Assembly (NCBI GenBank): GCA_030323885.1
Contig: CM059190.1
Span: 88,883,865-88,947,864 of the forward strand
Source: Branchipolynoe longqiensis
Taxonomy: Eukaryota; Annelida; Polychaeta; Phyllodocida; Polynoidae
Direction of reading: 5' to 3'
Length of the DNA stretch: 64,000 nt
The stretch's first letter is position 1. Every line of letters starts with the position of its first letter. The position numbers and the translations under genes were made by a program. The notes below the pieces were generated by a model. The model made no database searches, had not been told where the DNA came from, and saw only the letters and a list, made by a program, of their open reading frames with translations. Below are positions 1-10,727 of this stretch, one piece after another.

Positions 1-896
1 GTCCAACGGGCGAGTGTGTCCCTTGAAATGCCCTTGTGTGGCTTAATAAAGCTTATCAATAATTGTCTTGAGTTTCTAACTCCTTGTGTCTTGGATATAT
101 ATGTTCTAATCGCCGAAACTACACACAATTTTGGATTGTCCTTGAATTGCGTTACATCAATTGATGACAAAGGGTCGCCTATGCGATTAGATTTCAACAA
201 TGTTGTTAAATCGAAGGTCGCTTGCCTTCTATCTATTTCCAGTCCATCGAGTGAAAGTGCAACTATAGTTTGGCCTCGATGACCTGTGACTAACAGTAAT
301 AAAAGTGCTAACTTAAACCCTAATTGTTTTATATCTAGAAATCTATTATGTGGCCAATCCTTAAACATTTTGAACACCAGTGACACATCCCAAAATCGGT
401 CGTATTTTGGTTTAGGTGGGTTTCGTTCATAAATCCCCCTTAGTACCCAGTGTATTACGTGATGTTTACCCATTGTTTCTCCCCCTAACCTGGGAAGAAT
501 GATCGAGAGAGCACACCTGGCAGCATTAATTGCGCCGTAACCTAGCCCATCTTGTTCTAACATCCTGAAAAATCTGCACACTTGGGCAATAGTTGGATTC
601 ATAGGTTTAACCTTTTGAATAAGACAGTAAACGCCCCATTTCTTCAAATATGTGGTATACATTTTGACTGTTCCTTTTCTCCACGCATGCGACACCAACC
701 GTTCTTGTGTAATTTTGTCTAAACCAAATTGTTCTAGGTATTTATTCAGAAAAGGAATGCAAGCAATGGTGTTGTTGCTACGTTGCCGTGATGTTCCAGA
801 GGGCCTTGGTGAGTTAGATTTCCTCGGGATTTTGGGAATCTGAGGCAGTCTCTGGCTGTCGAGACTAGTCCCGCTAGCCACGGTTGTGTGTCCCAT
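1..896 (-). CDS. Tyrosine recombinase of DIRS copy A (C-terminus outside window)
   Basis: This would be the recombinase that inserts the circular DIRS DNA intermediate. The frame is open from an ATG at 894-896 down to position 1. It aligns along its length with the complete 369-residue recombinase of copy B (35711-36820). The first catalytic arginine is present in the context GHRGQT near 280-265. The HxxR box and nucleophilic tyrosine lie beyond the window edge. The start overlaps the end of the RT-methyltransferase frame (stop at 746) in the -1 phase, as in copy B. The ATG is inferred; in copy B the matching codon is TTG. Whether the protein is complete cannot be judged here. Confidence 0.85.
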   Translation of the reverse strand, partial: MGHTTVASGTSLDSQRLPQIPKIPRKSNSPRPSGTSRQRSNNTIACIPFLNKYLEQFGLDKITQERLVSHAWRKGTVKMYTTYLKKWGVYCLIQKVKPMNPTIAQVCRFFRMLEQDGLGYGAINAARCALSIILPRLGGETMGKHHVIHWVLRGIYERNPPKPKYDRFWDVSLVFKMFKDWPHNRFLDIKQLGFKLALLLLLVTGHRGQTIVALSLDGLEIDRRQATFDLTTLLKSNRIGDPLSSIDVTQFKDNPKLCVVSAIRTYISKTQGVRNSRQLLISFIKPHKGISRDTLARW

Positions 897-2870
897 TCGG
901 GGACGATCAGGATGGCGTGGGACCGGTCCATCTTTATCTTTCGTGCCACTCTGGTAATGATGTTAAAGGCGGGAAAAATGTAATAAAATTCATTTTCCCA
1001 AATCAGTGAGAAAGCATCTATGTGCCAAGCAAATGGTTCTGGGTGCCATGACACATATTTGTAAATTTTGAAATTATTTCTTGATGCAAATAAGTCTACT
1101 GTAGGTGACCCCCATTGTTGACAAATTTTGTTGAAAATTGTTGTGTTTAATTTCCATTCTAAGTGATCGTGAAAAACTCTGCTCTTTTTGTCAGCCAGGA
1201 CGTTTTGCGACCCTGGGATAGGAGATATGGTTAACCATATTTGATGTTGTTGCGCCCAGTTCCAAATACTCTGTGCCAAGTTATTGCATTCTTTTGATTT
1301 TGTACCTCCCATATTCCTGACATATGCCATAGCTGTAGTGTTATCTGTCAGAAGTTGAACCCTATTTTTAGGTATTTTAATTAGACTCAAAAGGCCCAAG
1401 TAAATCGCTCTTAATTCAAGAACATTAATATGGTCTGATTTTTCGTTTTCTAACCATCTACCCCCTGTTGCTACATCATTTCGATGAGCTCCCCAACCTT
1501 GTAATGAAGCATCGGTAGTAACTACCGTGTTGGGTTGACCCATTCGAATGGGATTGGGAGAGTTATTAATATTCTCGATCCACCAAAAAATGTCTTTACA
1601 CCCGTCTTGGGAAATGTTCATTGGTCTTTCGAAGTTACCTTTTGTGCGTGCTAACGCTCTATTCTTGTCTATTTCTAGAGACTTGATATGCGCCGCTCCA
1701 TAAAGAACAGCCGTGCATACGAGACCATTATACCGATAAGGACGGCGACCTGTCTAATCTTTGGCCTGGATATGTCAAGCAGCTGGGAGGCCGTGTCATG
1801 AAACTTCTGTAGTTTCTGTTCCGTTAGAGATACGGTCATGGGCTTTGGTGTTAATCAGAAAACCTAAGCATTTTAATTCCCTATTCGGGACGAAAACAGA
1901 TTTCTTGTCATGAATGTAAAAACCTAAATCTGTTAATAAATCACACAAATCATTAACTGCTGTTTGGCATTTGTCAAAGGATTCTGCCATAATAAATGAA
2001 TCATCTATGTATGGGAACATTGTGTGTCCTATTCTACCCATGACTGCAAAAACAGGTTTTAATAACTTTGTAAACAGTCGAGGTGCGCAAGCTAGACCAT
2101 TAGGCATGCATGTAAATTGGAAGAGGGTACCGTTCCAAATAAATCTCAGAAATTTTCTGTGTTCTTTGCAAATGGAGACTGTGTAATACGCATCTCTTAA
2201 GTCTACACTGGCGAGCCAGGCTTCCAGCGTAATTAAATCTCTCGCCGTTTCTAATGAGAACATTTAAAAATGTTTGTATGCAACCCATTCATTTAATTTG
2301 GTTAAATCCAAAATCATGCGAATTTCGCCATTTGGTTTCGGCCTAGAAAAAACATTAGAAATAAACTGTCCTTCTGTGTTTTGTACTCGTTCAATAATTC
2401 TCTTTGTCTCAAAAAGAGAAACCTGAAAATCAATTTGTAGTTTTTCTTCTGTGTTAAATTTATATGGGAACGGAACTCTTTTCTGTTTTTGGTATGTCTG
2501 TGAACGGTATTTGAACCCCTTTAAACGATGTCCAAAATTTCGCTATCAGTTGTAATATTACACCAGTTTTGTAAACAATTCAGGATATTGCCTGCCTTAA
2601 ACTTGCTTACATATGTTTGTGTCTCTTCAGACACCATGTTGAGGGTAGATGTCTGTGTCGTCGACTCTACTTGGCTCCTGGCCGTGGGAACTGGGGTCTG
2701 GGTGTAAACTCCCTTTTGTACCCGCGGTTGTCGTTCCACCCCGTGGTCTGTCGTTCTCCTCTGCCTCGTCCTCTGGGATTGAACCCGAAGGATGGACCTC
2801 CTCGTCCCGGCCTGCCTCCTCGGCGGAAGCGAAAATCTGAGCGGGGGCATCGGAATTTGCTGGGGTTGTC
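746..2870 (-). pseudogene. RT-RNase H-methyltransferase polyprotein of DIRS copy A, broken
   Basis: The polymerase part (about 2263-1796) keeps the YIDD active-site motif in the context FPYIDDSF. The RNase H part (about 1500-1200) keeps TTDAS, LELRA and LTDNT. It is followed by a region resembling phage-type Dam methyltransferase (VDLFASR, VSWHPEP, then YIFPAF in place of an NPPY/DPPY motif). The frame is broken between 1621 and 1796, and again between 2263 and 2521. The upstream part (2521-2850) overlaps the Gag frame in the -1 phase, matching copy B. The domains are clear but the copy cannot make a complete enzyme. Confidence 0.85.
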
Positions 2871-3967
2871 AAACTTTTTACTCCTGTCAGTGTTATTAGC
2901 GCTTTCAGTGTCTACTTCCACTGCTTTGAAGAGGTGCGCTAGCTGTCCCCCAAACATTTTGGTTTTGTCAAGCAGCTTACCTAGCACTGGCTTTGGTGGG
3001 AGGTAAAGTGTATATTCTTTACCGTGATTGTCCGTTACTTTCTTAGACCTGGCTACTTCTTTGCCAGCATCTGTGGTCACTGACTTATAGACGTTCTCGA
3101 AACGTTGAAAAGTCATAAAGTTCGATGCTGCGGTAAGCAGCGCAATGCCTTTATCCATGACTCGTGCAAGCGACGAGAATTTATTCTCGGCTTGCATTCA
3201 ATTTGCTACCGAGTTATAGATGTCAGAGCTCCGAGCACTGCTTTTTGGATCGTACACAACGCGTTCTCGTAACGCCGTCTTTCATCCGAGAGATGGATAC
3301 CTGCATCCATTTCTTTGCTGATGGACTCGGGAACGCCTTTGATTCCCGAGATTTGTTCGGTTAAGTTGTTGATCACCTCAGCGGGTTTGAACGTGTGGAA
3401 ATGTCCTTTTAACGTTTCCCTCATCATGGTTGTGGTACGCAACCTCTTTGCTTTCGCCAATGGGCATTTCTTTTTGATTTTCGCCCCTATCCTTGCATAA
3501 ACACCCGCTCTTTCGGTCTCTGAGTCGGACTCAGTTGAGGACGAGTCATCTGAATCATCAGATGATGAGTCCTTCTTCTTCTTCTTTTTGTTTCTCTTGG
3601 TCTTTTTAACCCGCTTCTTGTTGACTTTGGTGAATTCATCACCTGAGCTACTCACGAGTCTTTTGCGCTTTTTGACTTTCGGTTTCGGAACCTCAAATGC
3701 TGATTCTGTTTCATCATCCGAAAAGTCTTCCCAGTCGTCGTCTGGGATGGGAGGAGAGGAAGCCCGTGTTGTGGGCTGCGTGTTTTTGTATTTCTCCATA
3801 ATTCTGACGATCTTTTCTTCTAGGTCCTCCTCTCCGCTATCCTTATCCGAAGGACCAGCTCCTGGCTGTGGTGACGGTGGAGCCGTCTGTGGCGGCGACG
3901 AATCATACCCTGAGGGCACGCGGCCTTCTGCCGCTGCCGGCGGAACCTTGTTTCGCTTGGTGGCCAT
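2667..3967 (-). pseudogene. Gag-like protein of DIRS copy A, broken
   Basis: The start is probably the ATG at 3965-3967, because the N-terminus MATKR is shared with copy B. The protein has an acidic, serine-rich N-terminus, a lysine-rich tract (about 3660-3560), a conserved middle (VINNLTEQISGIKGVP) and an arginine-glycine-rich C-terminus. There is no zinc knuckle, as is common for DIRS Gag. The frame breaks near 3197-3206: one segment stops at 3206 and the next begins after an in-frame stop just before MQAENK. Its partner is the RT frame, which overlaps the C-terminal coding region. Confidence 0.8.
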
Positions 3968-4024
3968 CGGTTTCTGTAACAAAAAAGTTACTTAATACCG
4001 GTATCATCTCAACATGGTCACAAG

Positions 4025-5821
4025 GTGAGCCCCAGAACTGGGTTGAGGTATTATTCTTATGGTATAGAATGGTGGAATAAGAAGTGTGAAGTAGTGGAAC
4101 AACTTGAGTATCAACATCGTTCAAGAGAGATGCACAAGAAAGTGAAAGAGATAACAGGTCAAGGATACAGACAGAGAAGCAGTAAATGTATCAAGAACAA
4201 AGACGGCAAAATGCTCTTTGAAGAAGATGAAATAAAGTCCAGATGGGAAGAATATGTAAACGAACTATACAATGATGACAGAGGGAACCCACCCACAATT
4301 GAGAAAGAAGATGGGAATATTATATTAGTATCAGAGGTTGAGAAGGCTATCAATGATCTAAAGGCAGGTAAGGCTCCTGGAAGTGACCAGATAACATCAG
4401 AAATGATAAAAGGACTAGATGAAGTGGGGATTCAAATCATTCATAAGCTAGTAACTGACATCTATGAGACTGGATTTATACCATTGAATATGAATGAATC
4501 CATATTTGTACGACTCCCAAAGAAGCTAAAACCAACATTGTGTACTGAGTACAGAACACTAAGCCTGATGAGTCATATGTTGAAGATGATCCTGAAAATA
4601 ATTTTACTGAGAAACAGACAGAAAATTGAAGAACAAATCAGTAACGTACAAAGTGGGTTTATATCTGGAAGAGGTACACGTGAAGGGATTTTCAATATGA
4701 GAATGATTTGTGAACGTTATTGTGAAGTGAACCAGGATGTTTATGCCTGCTTTATTGACTATGAGAAGGCCTTCGACCGAGTCAATCATGAACTGTTAAT
4801 CAAATGTTTACAAGATATTGGTGTCAATGGCAAAGACATTAAACTAATTGTGAACTTATACTGGACACAACGTGCATTTATAAAAATGGAGCAGGGCCTA
4901 TCGGATGAAGTTATGATTAAACGAGGAGTTCGACAGGGGTGTGTATTGTCACCATGTCTATTTAACCTGTACACAGAGATGATTTTCAGACACATTGAAG
5001 ATTGCAAGGGAGTGACAATAGGTGGCATGAACATCAACAATCTTAGATATGCCGATGACAGTGTAATACTAGCAGACAGTGAGAAAAACCTACAAGATAT
5101 AGTGAATAGAATCAATAAAGCTGGAATACTATTCAACATGAAGATGAATGCCAGGAAGACCAAAACAATGGTTATAAGTAAAAAGACAGATAAACCAAAT
5201 GTCAATATAACCATAGATGGCACAAACATAGAACAAGTATCCGAATTCATATATCTCGGACAAAAGATTACAAATGATGGGAGATGTGAGGAAGAAATTA
5301 AAAGAAGGATAACAATAGCCCGAACAACATTCTCCAAAATGTATAGAGTGTTAACATCAAGTAAGATATTAATACAAACAAGGAAGCGTATTCTTCAGTG
5401 TTATGTGTGGTCTACTCTAATGTATGGGGCAGAGACATGGACAATCTCTAAGAAAATGTACAAACGTTTAGCAGCATTTGAGATGTGGACTTATCGAAGG
5501 ATGATGAAAATATCATGGACAAAGAAGATCACCAACAAAGAAGTTCTCAGAAAAATTAAAAATAAGAAAAGCTTGTTTGCCACTATACAGACAAATAAAC
5601 TTATTTATTTTGGCCACATCATTCGTCAGAGTTCAATATACCGTACATTGTTGGAAGGGAAGGTGAATGGCAGCAGAGGGAGAGGGAGACCAAGAACATC
5701 ATGGTTTACAAATATTTCACAGTGGACAGGCTTGAATTATTCAGTCTATCAGAACAGCACAACATCGGGACAAGTGGAGAACCATTGCATCCAACCCTCG
5801 ACTAGAGGATGGAACTATTGA
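4025..5821 (+). CDS. Reverse transcriptase of truncated RTE-like LINE
   Basis: The long uninterrupted frame (598 codons from the first in-frame start-like codon) is LINE-derived from about residue 17 onward. RT landmarks in order are KAPGSDQIT (finger region), FIDYEKAFDRV, GVRQGCVLSP and RYADDSVILA with the YADD catalytic motif. The C-terminus has GHIIRQ and a GRGRPRTSW basic block like those at the end of BovB/RTE proteins. The N-terminal apurinic endonuclease domain is absent, so this is a dead-on-arrival copy. It has no internal stop, which suggests recent insertion. The first residues come from flanking DIRS or UTR sequence and are not a genuine N-terminus. Confidence 0.8.
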   Translation: MSPRTGLRYYSYGIEWWNKKCEVVEQLEYQHRSREMHKKVKEITGQGYRQRSSKCIKNKDGKMLFEEDEIKSRWEEYVNELYNDDRGNPPTIEKEDGNIILVSEVEKAINDLKAGKAPGSDQITSEMIKGLDEVGIQIIHKLVTDIYETGFIPLNMNESIFVRLPKKLKPTLCTEYRTLSLMSHMLKMILKIILLRNRQKIEEQISNVQSGFISGRGTREGIFNMRMICERYCEVNQDVYACFIDYEKAFDRVNHELLIKCLQDIGVNGKDIKLIVNLYWTQRAFIKMEQGLSDEVMIKRGVRQGCVLSPCLFNLYTEMIFRHIEDCKGVTIGGMNINNLRYADDSVILADSEKNLQDIVNRINKAGILFNMKMNARKTKTMVISKKTDKPNVNITIDGTNIEQVSEFIYLGQKITNDGRCEEEIKRRITIARTTFSKMYRVLTSSKILIQTRKRILQCYVWSTLMYGAETWTISKKMYKRLAAFEMWTYRRMMKISWTKKITNKEVLRKIKNKKSLFATIQTNKLIYFGHIIRQSSIYRTLLEGKVNGSRGRGRPRTSWFTNISQWTGLNYSVYQNSTTSGQVENHCIQPSTRGWNY

Positions 5822-5832
5822 TTGATTGATAG
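4040..5832 (+). mobile_element. 5'-truncated RTE-clade LINE inside DIRS copy A
   Basis: The insertion lies in the leader of DIRS copy A on the opposite strand. It retains the polymerase and C-terminal part but not the endonuclease. The 3' end is a short tandem tail, (TTGA)n at about 5815-5831, typical of RTE elements. The left junction is placed between about 4040 and 4075 by comparison with the copy B leader. I could not define a clean target-site duplication. Confidence 0.75.
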
Positions 5833-6047
5833 AGTAATGTGTTTACACCGTTCTGTATACAGGCGTTAAGCTAATGGTATGCCGTAGGTTTTGTCGGTAG
5901 TGAAACCAACCATACGGAGGGGCGGCCATTGGCACGCCCGCTCTCTCTGTTTCGTACACTTCTCCCACCCGTGGCATTCTGCGCCAGCAAGTTGAAGAAA
6001 ATATTACGAAACTCGGAGGCTCGCCTCAAAAACCGGTCTGGGGAGTC

Positions 6048-6055
6048 TATAAAAG
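6048..6055 (+). promoter_or_regulatory. TATA-like box in DIRS leader, antisense orientation
   Basis: TATAAAAG is followed by a block shared with the DIRS copy B leader (40258-40265). It reads away from Gag, so if functional it would drive an antisense transcript toward the right terminus. No transcription evidence is available. Confidence 0.3.
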
Positions 6056-6476
6056 AAACCCAGGATCATCCCCAACAAAACCCTCTTTAGGGTTCGGAGG
6101 AATTTCCTTAGGAGATGCACCTCGGGTTAACATCTCTGCCTGTCTGTATACAGGTTTCGCTATATCAAGCGGTATCGGTTTCGGTTCTGTACATAAGCGT
6201 TCTATCCTTGTGTTTTTTATAACACCAAAACATGTCCAAATCGGACCTGAGAAAGTTCTAAGCTTTCATAATGGGATGCTATAAACCATCCTTAAGAAGT
6301 TTATCGCAATTTGTCAATACTTACAGTTAGTTAAAGTGTTGTAGTAGTTAAATCCTGCCGGAGCAGCTCAGCGAACGTCCTCCCGCTGTGAGCTGCTTAT
6401 GCTAATTGCTGGACCCGGATGTGCTTACCTCTCCCTGGCCTGCGGCTAGCCTGAGGCTATATACCGAGGTAAAATA

Positions 6477-6792
6477 TATATATATATATATATGTATGCA
6501 TAAGACACATTCTGGGAGAAGTGAGGCCTTCCTGCAGTTCATTTAGTTATCCCAGGTCCCAGTGGTGGCGCCACCGTCCGAAGATCTGCCATATTGCCAC
6601 CATCGGCTGGACTAGTCGGGAATATAACCTCCTTCCTCTCAGTTATTTATATTTGCATAATTCATTACACATCACTTAAAAAACATTTCTTAATTTTCTA
6701 AAAACAACTTAATTCTAATTAACTTAGCTGACAGTCTTCCCAGCAGTTTGCCCGACCTCGGATGCAATAATTCCAATCATTGCAGAGGAGGA
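6477..6792. other. Intergenic: (TA)n tract, then no recognisable feature
   Basis: A (TA)n run (about 6474-6492) borders DIRS copy A. The rest shows no gene or repeat that I recognise. Confidence 0.6.
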
Positions 6793-7076
6793 GTGGTTGG
6801 TTGATTGTTGGAGTTTTACGTCCTGGTAACATCTAAGGTCATATCAGGGTGGGTGTCGACTTGTGACAGTGCGCACATATGGTGACTTTATAGTTCTGTC
6901 CCACTAGGAGACCAGGCCACCAGCCCCATAACCTGATATCCCACTCAGTTACATTATCCTGGCACTGAGCCAACCAGTCCTTTCCCTTTCCTAATAATGC
7001 CGAGCGCCTGGCTAGGAAGCGACACGTATCAATTTTTAAGTCAGTGGTTTGACTCGACCAGGGCTCGAATCCCACA
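6793..7076 (-). mobile_element. SINE-A copy (tRNA head partly lost)
   Basis: SINE-A is the commonest repeat here. It has a tRNA-derived head with Pol III A and B boxes, a body of about 200 bp, and a tail ending in a GTTGCTAGGACGTAAAAC-like motif plus CAA-rich sequence. This minus-strand copy keeps the tail, body and B box (GGCTCGAATCC at 7062-7071) but ends before the A box. Confidence 0.85.
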
Positions 7077-7464
7077 ATTTACCAAAAACTTGCGGAAGAG
7101 GATTAGGATAGTTAGTAGGCAATGCGATGAATTTTAGTAGTTTTAAACCGACCCACCCACGTAAGTGCTACCGTGAGGCTCATAATATGTATTTTTCTAA
7201 ACAATAAAAACCATAAAAGAACGTATACCTCTCCCCTGCCTTGAAACCTGGAAACCGATGAACCCTGAAGAGGAAAGTGTGGAGTCAGCATTAGTCAGTA
7301 CTTCTTGTCACACTTATTTCAACCACAAAAATAGGTCAACTTCACAGCAGTTGCGGAACACCTAGCCACTGCCATTGTAGTTGGTTGATCTCAGCCATGG
7401 GGCTGAACGTCCATCTGTCAGTAGGTTGTATTAGGGAAGCAACTAATACTAGATAAACCATGTA

Positions 7465-7800
7465 CAGTACAACCCCGTTAAACCAAGCTCGGTTAAACCA
7501 AACGATCGGTTAATCCAAACTTTTTTCGGCGGCCTGGCAAAATACTACCATTTATCATATAAAAAAGTTGGTTAAACCAAAGTTGGCTAATCCAAACTAT
7601 CGGTTAATCCAAACAAAATTGTCGGACCTCAGGCCACTTCCGGTACAGTTAAACCAAACTTTCATGTGGTTATAAGGTCATCTGAGACCCCACCAAATTT
7701 TGTATATGATAAAAGGTAGTATTTTGAAAGAACCCTAGAAATCTGTTTGGATTACCCGATCACTTGGTTTAACCGAGCTTGGTTTAACGGGGCTACACTG
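7465..7800. mobile_element. Pogo/mariner-like MITE
   Basis: Terminal inverted repeats begin CAGTACAACCCCGTTAAACC and CAGTGTAGCCCCGTTAAACC, flanked by TA at 7463-7464 and 7801-7802. Length is 336 bp with no coding capacity. The TIR style (CAGT...ACCCCGTTAA) and TA target fit pogo/Tigger-related non-autonomous elements. Confidence 0.8.
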
Positions 7801-7886
7801 TATGTACATAAAAAAACAATAATCAAAGTGTCCACATACATTGCATATTATATGTGCAATACACTCTTACTGAAAGTCAAAGTCAA

Positions 7887-7967
7887 AGCTTGGTTAAACC
7901 AATGATCGGTTAATCCAAACAGATTTCTAGGGTCCCTTCAAGTTTGGTTTAACGGGGTTACCCTGTA
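7887..7967. mobile_element. Truncated copy of the same pogo-like MITE
   Basis: An 80-bp fragment resembles the terminal part of the MITE at 7465-7800, including GGTTAAACC and a TTTAACGGGG terminus ending near TACCCTGTA. Confidence 0.65.
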
Positions 7968-7994
7968 CAATGATTTGTGTACATACCTATAAAC

Positions 7995-8330
7995 CTGCAA
8001 CACTTACTGTCGGAAGACTGGTGCTACGGCACTGACAAAAGATATATATGAAGATATATCCATTCACCCCAAAAAAGATATTAGATTGTAACATGGAAAG
8101 ATATTAGATAAAGTATTCACCCCTAGCCAGAGTAGGGGTGAATGACAACATAGTCTAAATAGGAGCGAAAATTGCTTTAGTATGGAACAGGAAGTGAAAT
8201 TCCAATATAAACCATGGACAAAAATATTTGTGTAAATTTACTAAATACATATATATACCTGTAACAATTACTGTCGGAAGACCAGTGCTAAGGCACTGAC
8301 AACAGATATCTATGAATACAATCCATTCAC
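7995..8330. repeat. Direct repeat pair enclosing a solo TIR related to the 52-kb element
   Basis: About 70 bp around TACTGTCGGAAGAC is repeated at 7997-8058 and 8261-8326. Between them, from 8105, lies TAGATAAAGTATTCACCC. Downstream sequence (8150-8200, AACAGGAAGT) closely matches the left end of the element at 52057 and its inner flank at 52085-52155. Confidence 0.6.
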
Positions 8331-8339
8331 CAGAAAAAA

Positions 8340-9118
8340 AAAAGGGGGGAAATGAACTGAAATGGAATGAGGAGAAAGAAGGGCATTGCTTGGGATTTAG
8401 CCCCTAACAATGTTAATCCATTTATATTTGTCTATTTATTGATGTCAGTGGCTGGTGTAAGGGTGTAGCAGTGAACAGAATTGCAACGGAGAGAAGGTAT
8501 TGGCTGGGATTTAACACCCAATCATAATACGTCGTTGACATATATAGCAGAGGTATGGGAGGGTAACATAAATGCCAGCCGTGTGTATCAACTTTATTAT
8601 GGTCGAGGTCGAAACACTATATACAGTTCAGTGCACATTTGTTTGCCTATAGAAGGGGGGGGGGGGGTGTAATGATGTCATGAGGCAACTTTCGGTGGCC
8701 ATATTGGATTACATACAGAAGGCTTGCACCTGTCTACAGTGTGCTTATTTACCTATTTGTTGGTTTATTTGTCATTGTTTTGAGCAGTTTGGCCTCAGAA
8801 GTCGTTGTTAAAGTGGTGAAAGTAAACACATTGGATGTAAACTGCCCAGAACAGCTCAGAACACAAGGAAAATGATGTTACTGCATCAGCATACATTCAC
8901 AACATGGCTAGGCAAGGGTGCTCATAATCCAAGATGGATGATTGCTGACCTCTGACCACTGAGTGATGACGTCACGCGCACTCCCTCTATTGGTGTCAGT
9001 GGCCGGTCGAAGGGGTGTAACAGTAACAGTGAACTGGGATGCAATCGGGGGAAAGGAATGGAACTGGCTGGGATTTAACCCCTAATAATGTTAATCCATC
9101 TATGTTTGTTTATTTATT
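8340..9118. repeat. Dispersed short direct repeats, no gene
   Basis: Related blocks at about 8345-8430, 8445-8535 and 8993-9118 share GGCTGGGATTTA, AATGTTAATCCAT and GTGTCAGTGGC. A G-run lies near 8654-8668. No coding signal was found. Confidence 0.55.
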
Positions 9119-9362
9119 GATGGCCTCTTCTGGCACTGCAGTGCAAAATCCAGCAGTATTGTAACACTAATATGGGAATTTGGAGTATGTCCAGTGTGGC
9201 TCTTCTGGCACTGATGTGTATAATCCAGCAGTATGTTCATAATATGGGAATTGGGAGCATATATGGGGGCCTCTTCTGGCACTGTAGTGCAGAATCCAGC
9301 AGTATTTCATAAGATGGGAATTGCGAGTATCTCCCAAGGCCTCTTCTGGCACTGCAGCGCCA
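9118..9362 (+). repeat. Tandem repeat, about 72-bp unit, 3.3 copies
   Basis: Units begin with GGCCTCTTCTGGCACTG and contain AATCCAGCAGTAT and ATATGGGAATT. They start near 9121, 9197, 9270 and 9340; the last is partial. Confidence 0.8.
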
Positions 9363-9659
9363 CACACCCTTAGCCACACTCTCCCAACATATCTGATTCT
9401 CACCAGTCTAGCTCTACACACAGTGTTCCTGTTTGTTGCAACACCCCCTGTGACACTGGTTCCGTGACCAGGATATTGTACATGATGGGTGCAGTATTGT
9501 GTTGACCCTCCCTTGTATTGGTGATGGAAATATGCTACCAGGATATTTGTTCTGAAATAATATAATAAAGTTTGAGACATAAAATTGCAGGGAGACAGGT
9601 GCGGTAGATGCACTGATTTCCTCAGGTGAAATGCCACACTAGTTTTATCCGTGAGGTTA

Positions 9660-10045
9660 GATGGTGAAATGGATATAACGTTCGCCTCTCAATAGCAGAA
9701 ATTGGTGACGCTGGGCCGTCTAGTGGATATAACGCTCGCCTCTGAATGGCAGAGTTATGGGTTCAACTTCAAGTACCATGCTGGGTAGTCCAATGGATAT
9801 AATGCTTGCTTCTGAATGGCAGAGAAATGGGTTCAACGACCAAGCTGGGCAGTTTAATAGGCATAACGCTGGCCTCTGAATGGCAGAGATATGGGTTCAA
9901 GTACCACACTACGCAGTTTAATGGATGTAACACTAGCCTCTGAATGGCAGAGATATGGGTTCAAGTACCATGCTATGCAGTTTAATGGATATAACCTTCG
10001 CCTCTGAATGGCAGAGATATTGGTTCAAGCACCATGCTTGGCATG
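9660..10045 (+). repeat. Tandem array of tRNA-like units, 64-bp period
   Basis: Six units share TCTGAATGGCAGAG (starts near 9687, 9741, 9811, 9875, 9939 and 10003); the last four are spaced exactly 64 bp. Each unit has an A-box-like stretch (TAATGGATATAACGC), a stem of the form CTCTG/CAGAG like an anticodon arm, and a B-box-like arm (GGGTTCAAGTACC) inside an ATGG/CCAT stem. The layout resembles a shortened tRNA-Arg-type molecule repeated head to tail. It may be a tandemised SINE head; function is unknown. Confidence 0.6.
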
Positions 10046-10313
10046 ATGTTTTTGTTTGTTGCAACACCCCCATCACAGCTGGTTTGATATCGTCGATGGC
10101 AAAACTCCTCAGCATGATGCAGCAAGCTACAGGCTGAGGGCATGCTCATGAGAAGCATTAGCAAAATACTCCAAGATAACTGTTGTCCATCCACTGCCAG
10201 CTAAAAAGTCTCGAAGCAATTTCATGACATTCATCTCGATGTGGAGGCCTCCCATTACCACAACAAATCGGTCCTCACCGAATAGATTTTGCCATGCCCA
10301 TTGGATTTGCTTA

Positions 10314-10727
10314 TACCCCAGTCACACGAAAGCCAGCGTTTGCCGCCAACCTCCCTACACCCAAAAGGAAGCAAACCACCCAGCGTTCCATTCGATACAC
10401 TGATTCAAATACGTTGTAGGCGCCATGTCGGCGCCATGTCAGTGCCAGGTCGGGGCCGACCACATGGTGACTGCAGCATCGCATGTGTTAGCACCAACCC
10501 AGGGCAGCGCCCTGGCGCCGTTGAATGGCGCTGCCGGAACAGGGCGTAAGGAGGTTGCACGTGCAGCAGCAGCAACCTCCTTGCGTCCAAAATTCCTGAA
10601 ATGGACGCCAGGAGGTTGGCGTCCTCACGGCGACAGCACTCAATCAGGGCGTAAGGAGGGCGCAAGGAGGAGGTTTTGACGTCGCGAATCGATCATTAGC
10701 GAACGCAGGCCTCGTGTGACTGGGGTA
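10314..10727. mobile_element. Harbinger-like MITE inside the pseudogene
   Basis: The 16-bp terminal inverted repeats TACCCCAGTCACACGA are perfect, and the target duplication is TTA (10311-10313 and 10728-10730). Length is 414 bp with no transposase. The three-base TWA target fits PIF/Harbinger. Similar ends occur at 23684. Confidence 0.85.

Larger units (their letters stand above)
1..6476 (-). mobile_element. DIRS-type retrotransposon, copy A (cut by window start)
   Basis: Read on the minus strand, the order is Gag, then RT-RNase H-methyltransferase, then tyrosine recombinase, the usual order of animal DIRS elements. The right terminus (about 6398-6476) matches the right termini of copies B (40620-40701) and C (50228-50307) and runs straight into a (TA)n tract. 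The left terminus and the internal complementary region lie outside the window. Gag and RT carry stops and frameshifts, while the recombinase frame is open. A 5'-truncated LINE interrupts the leader between about 4040 and 5832; DIRS leader sequence resumes at about 5833 and aligns with copy B near 40035. Confidence 0.9.

Noticed and set aside
2617..3006. Plus-strand frames across 2.6-4.0 kb and 39.4-40.0 kb
   Set aside because: They are shadows of the minus-strand DIRS Gag coding sequence.
4040..5832. Target-site duplication for the RTE LINE
   Set aside because: ATAGAATG near 4066 and ATAGAG near 5829 are similar, but the match is too short and imperfect to claim.
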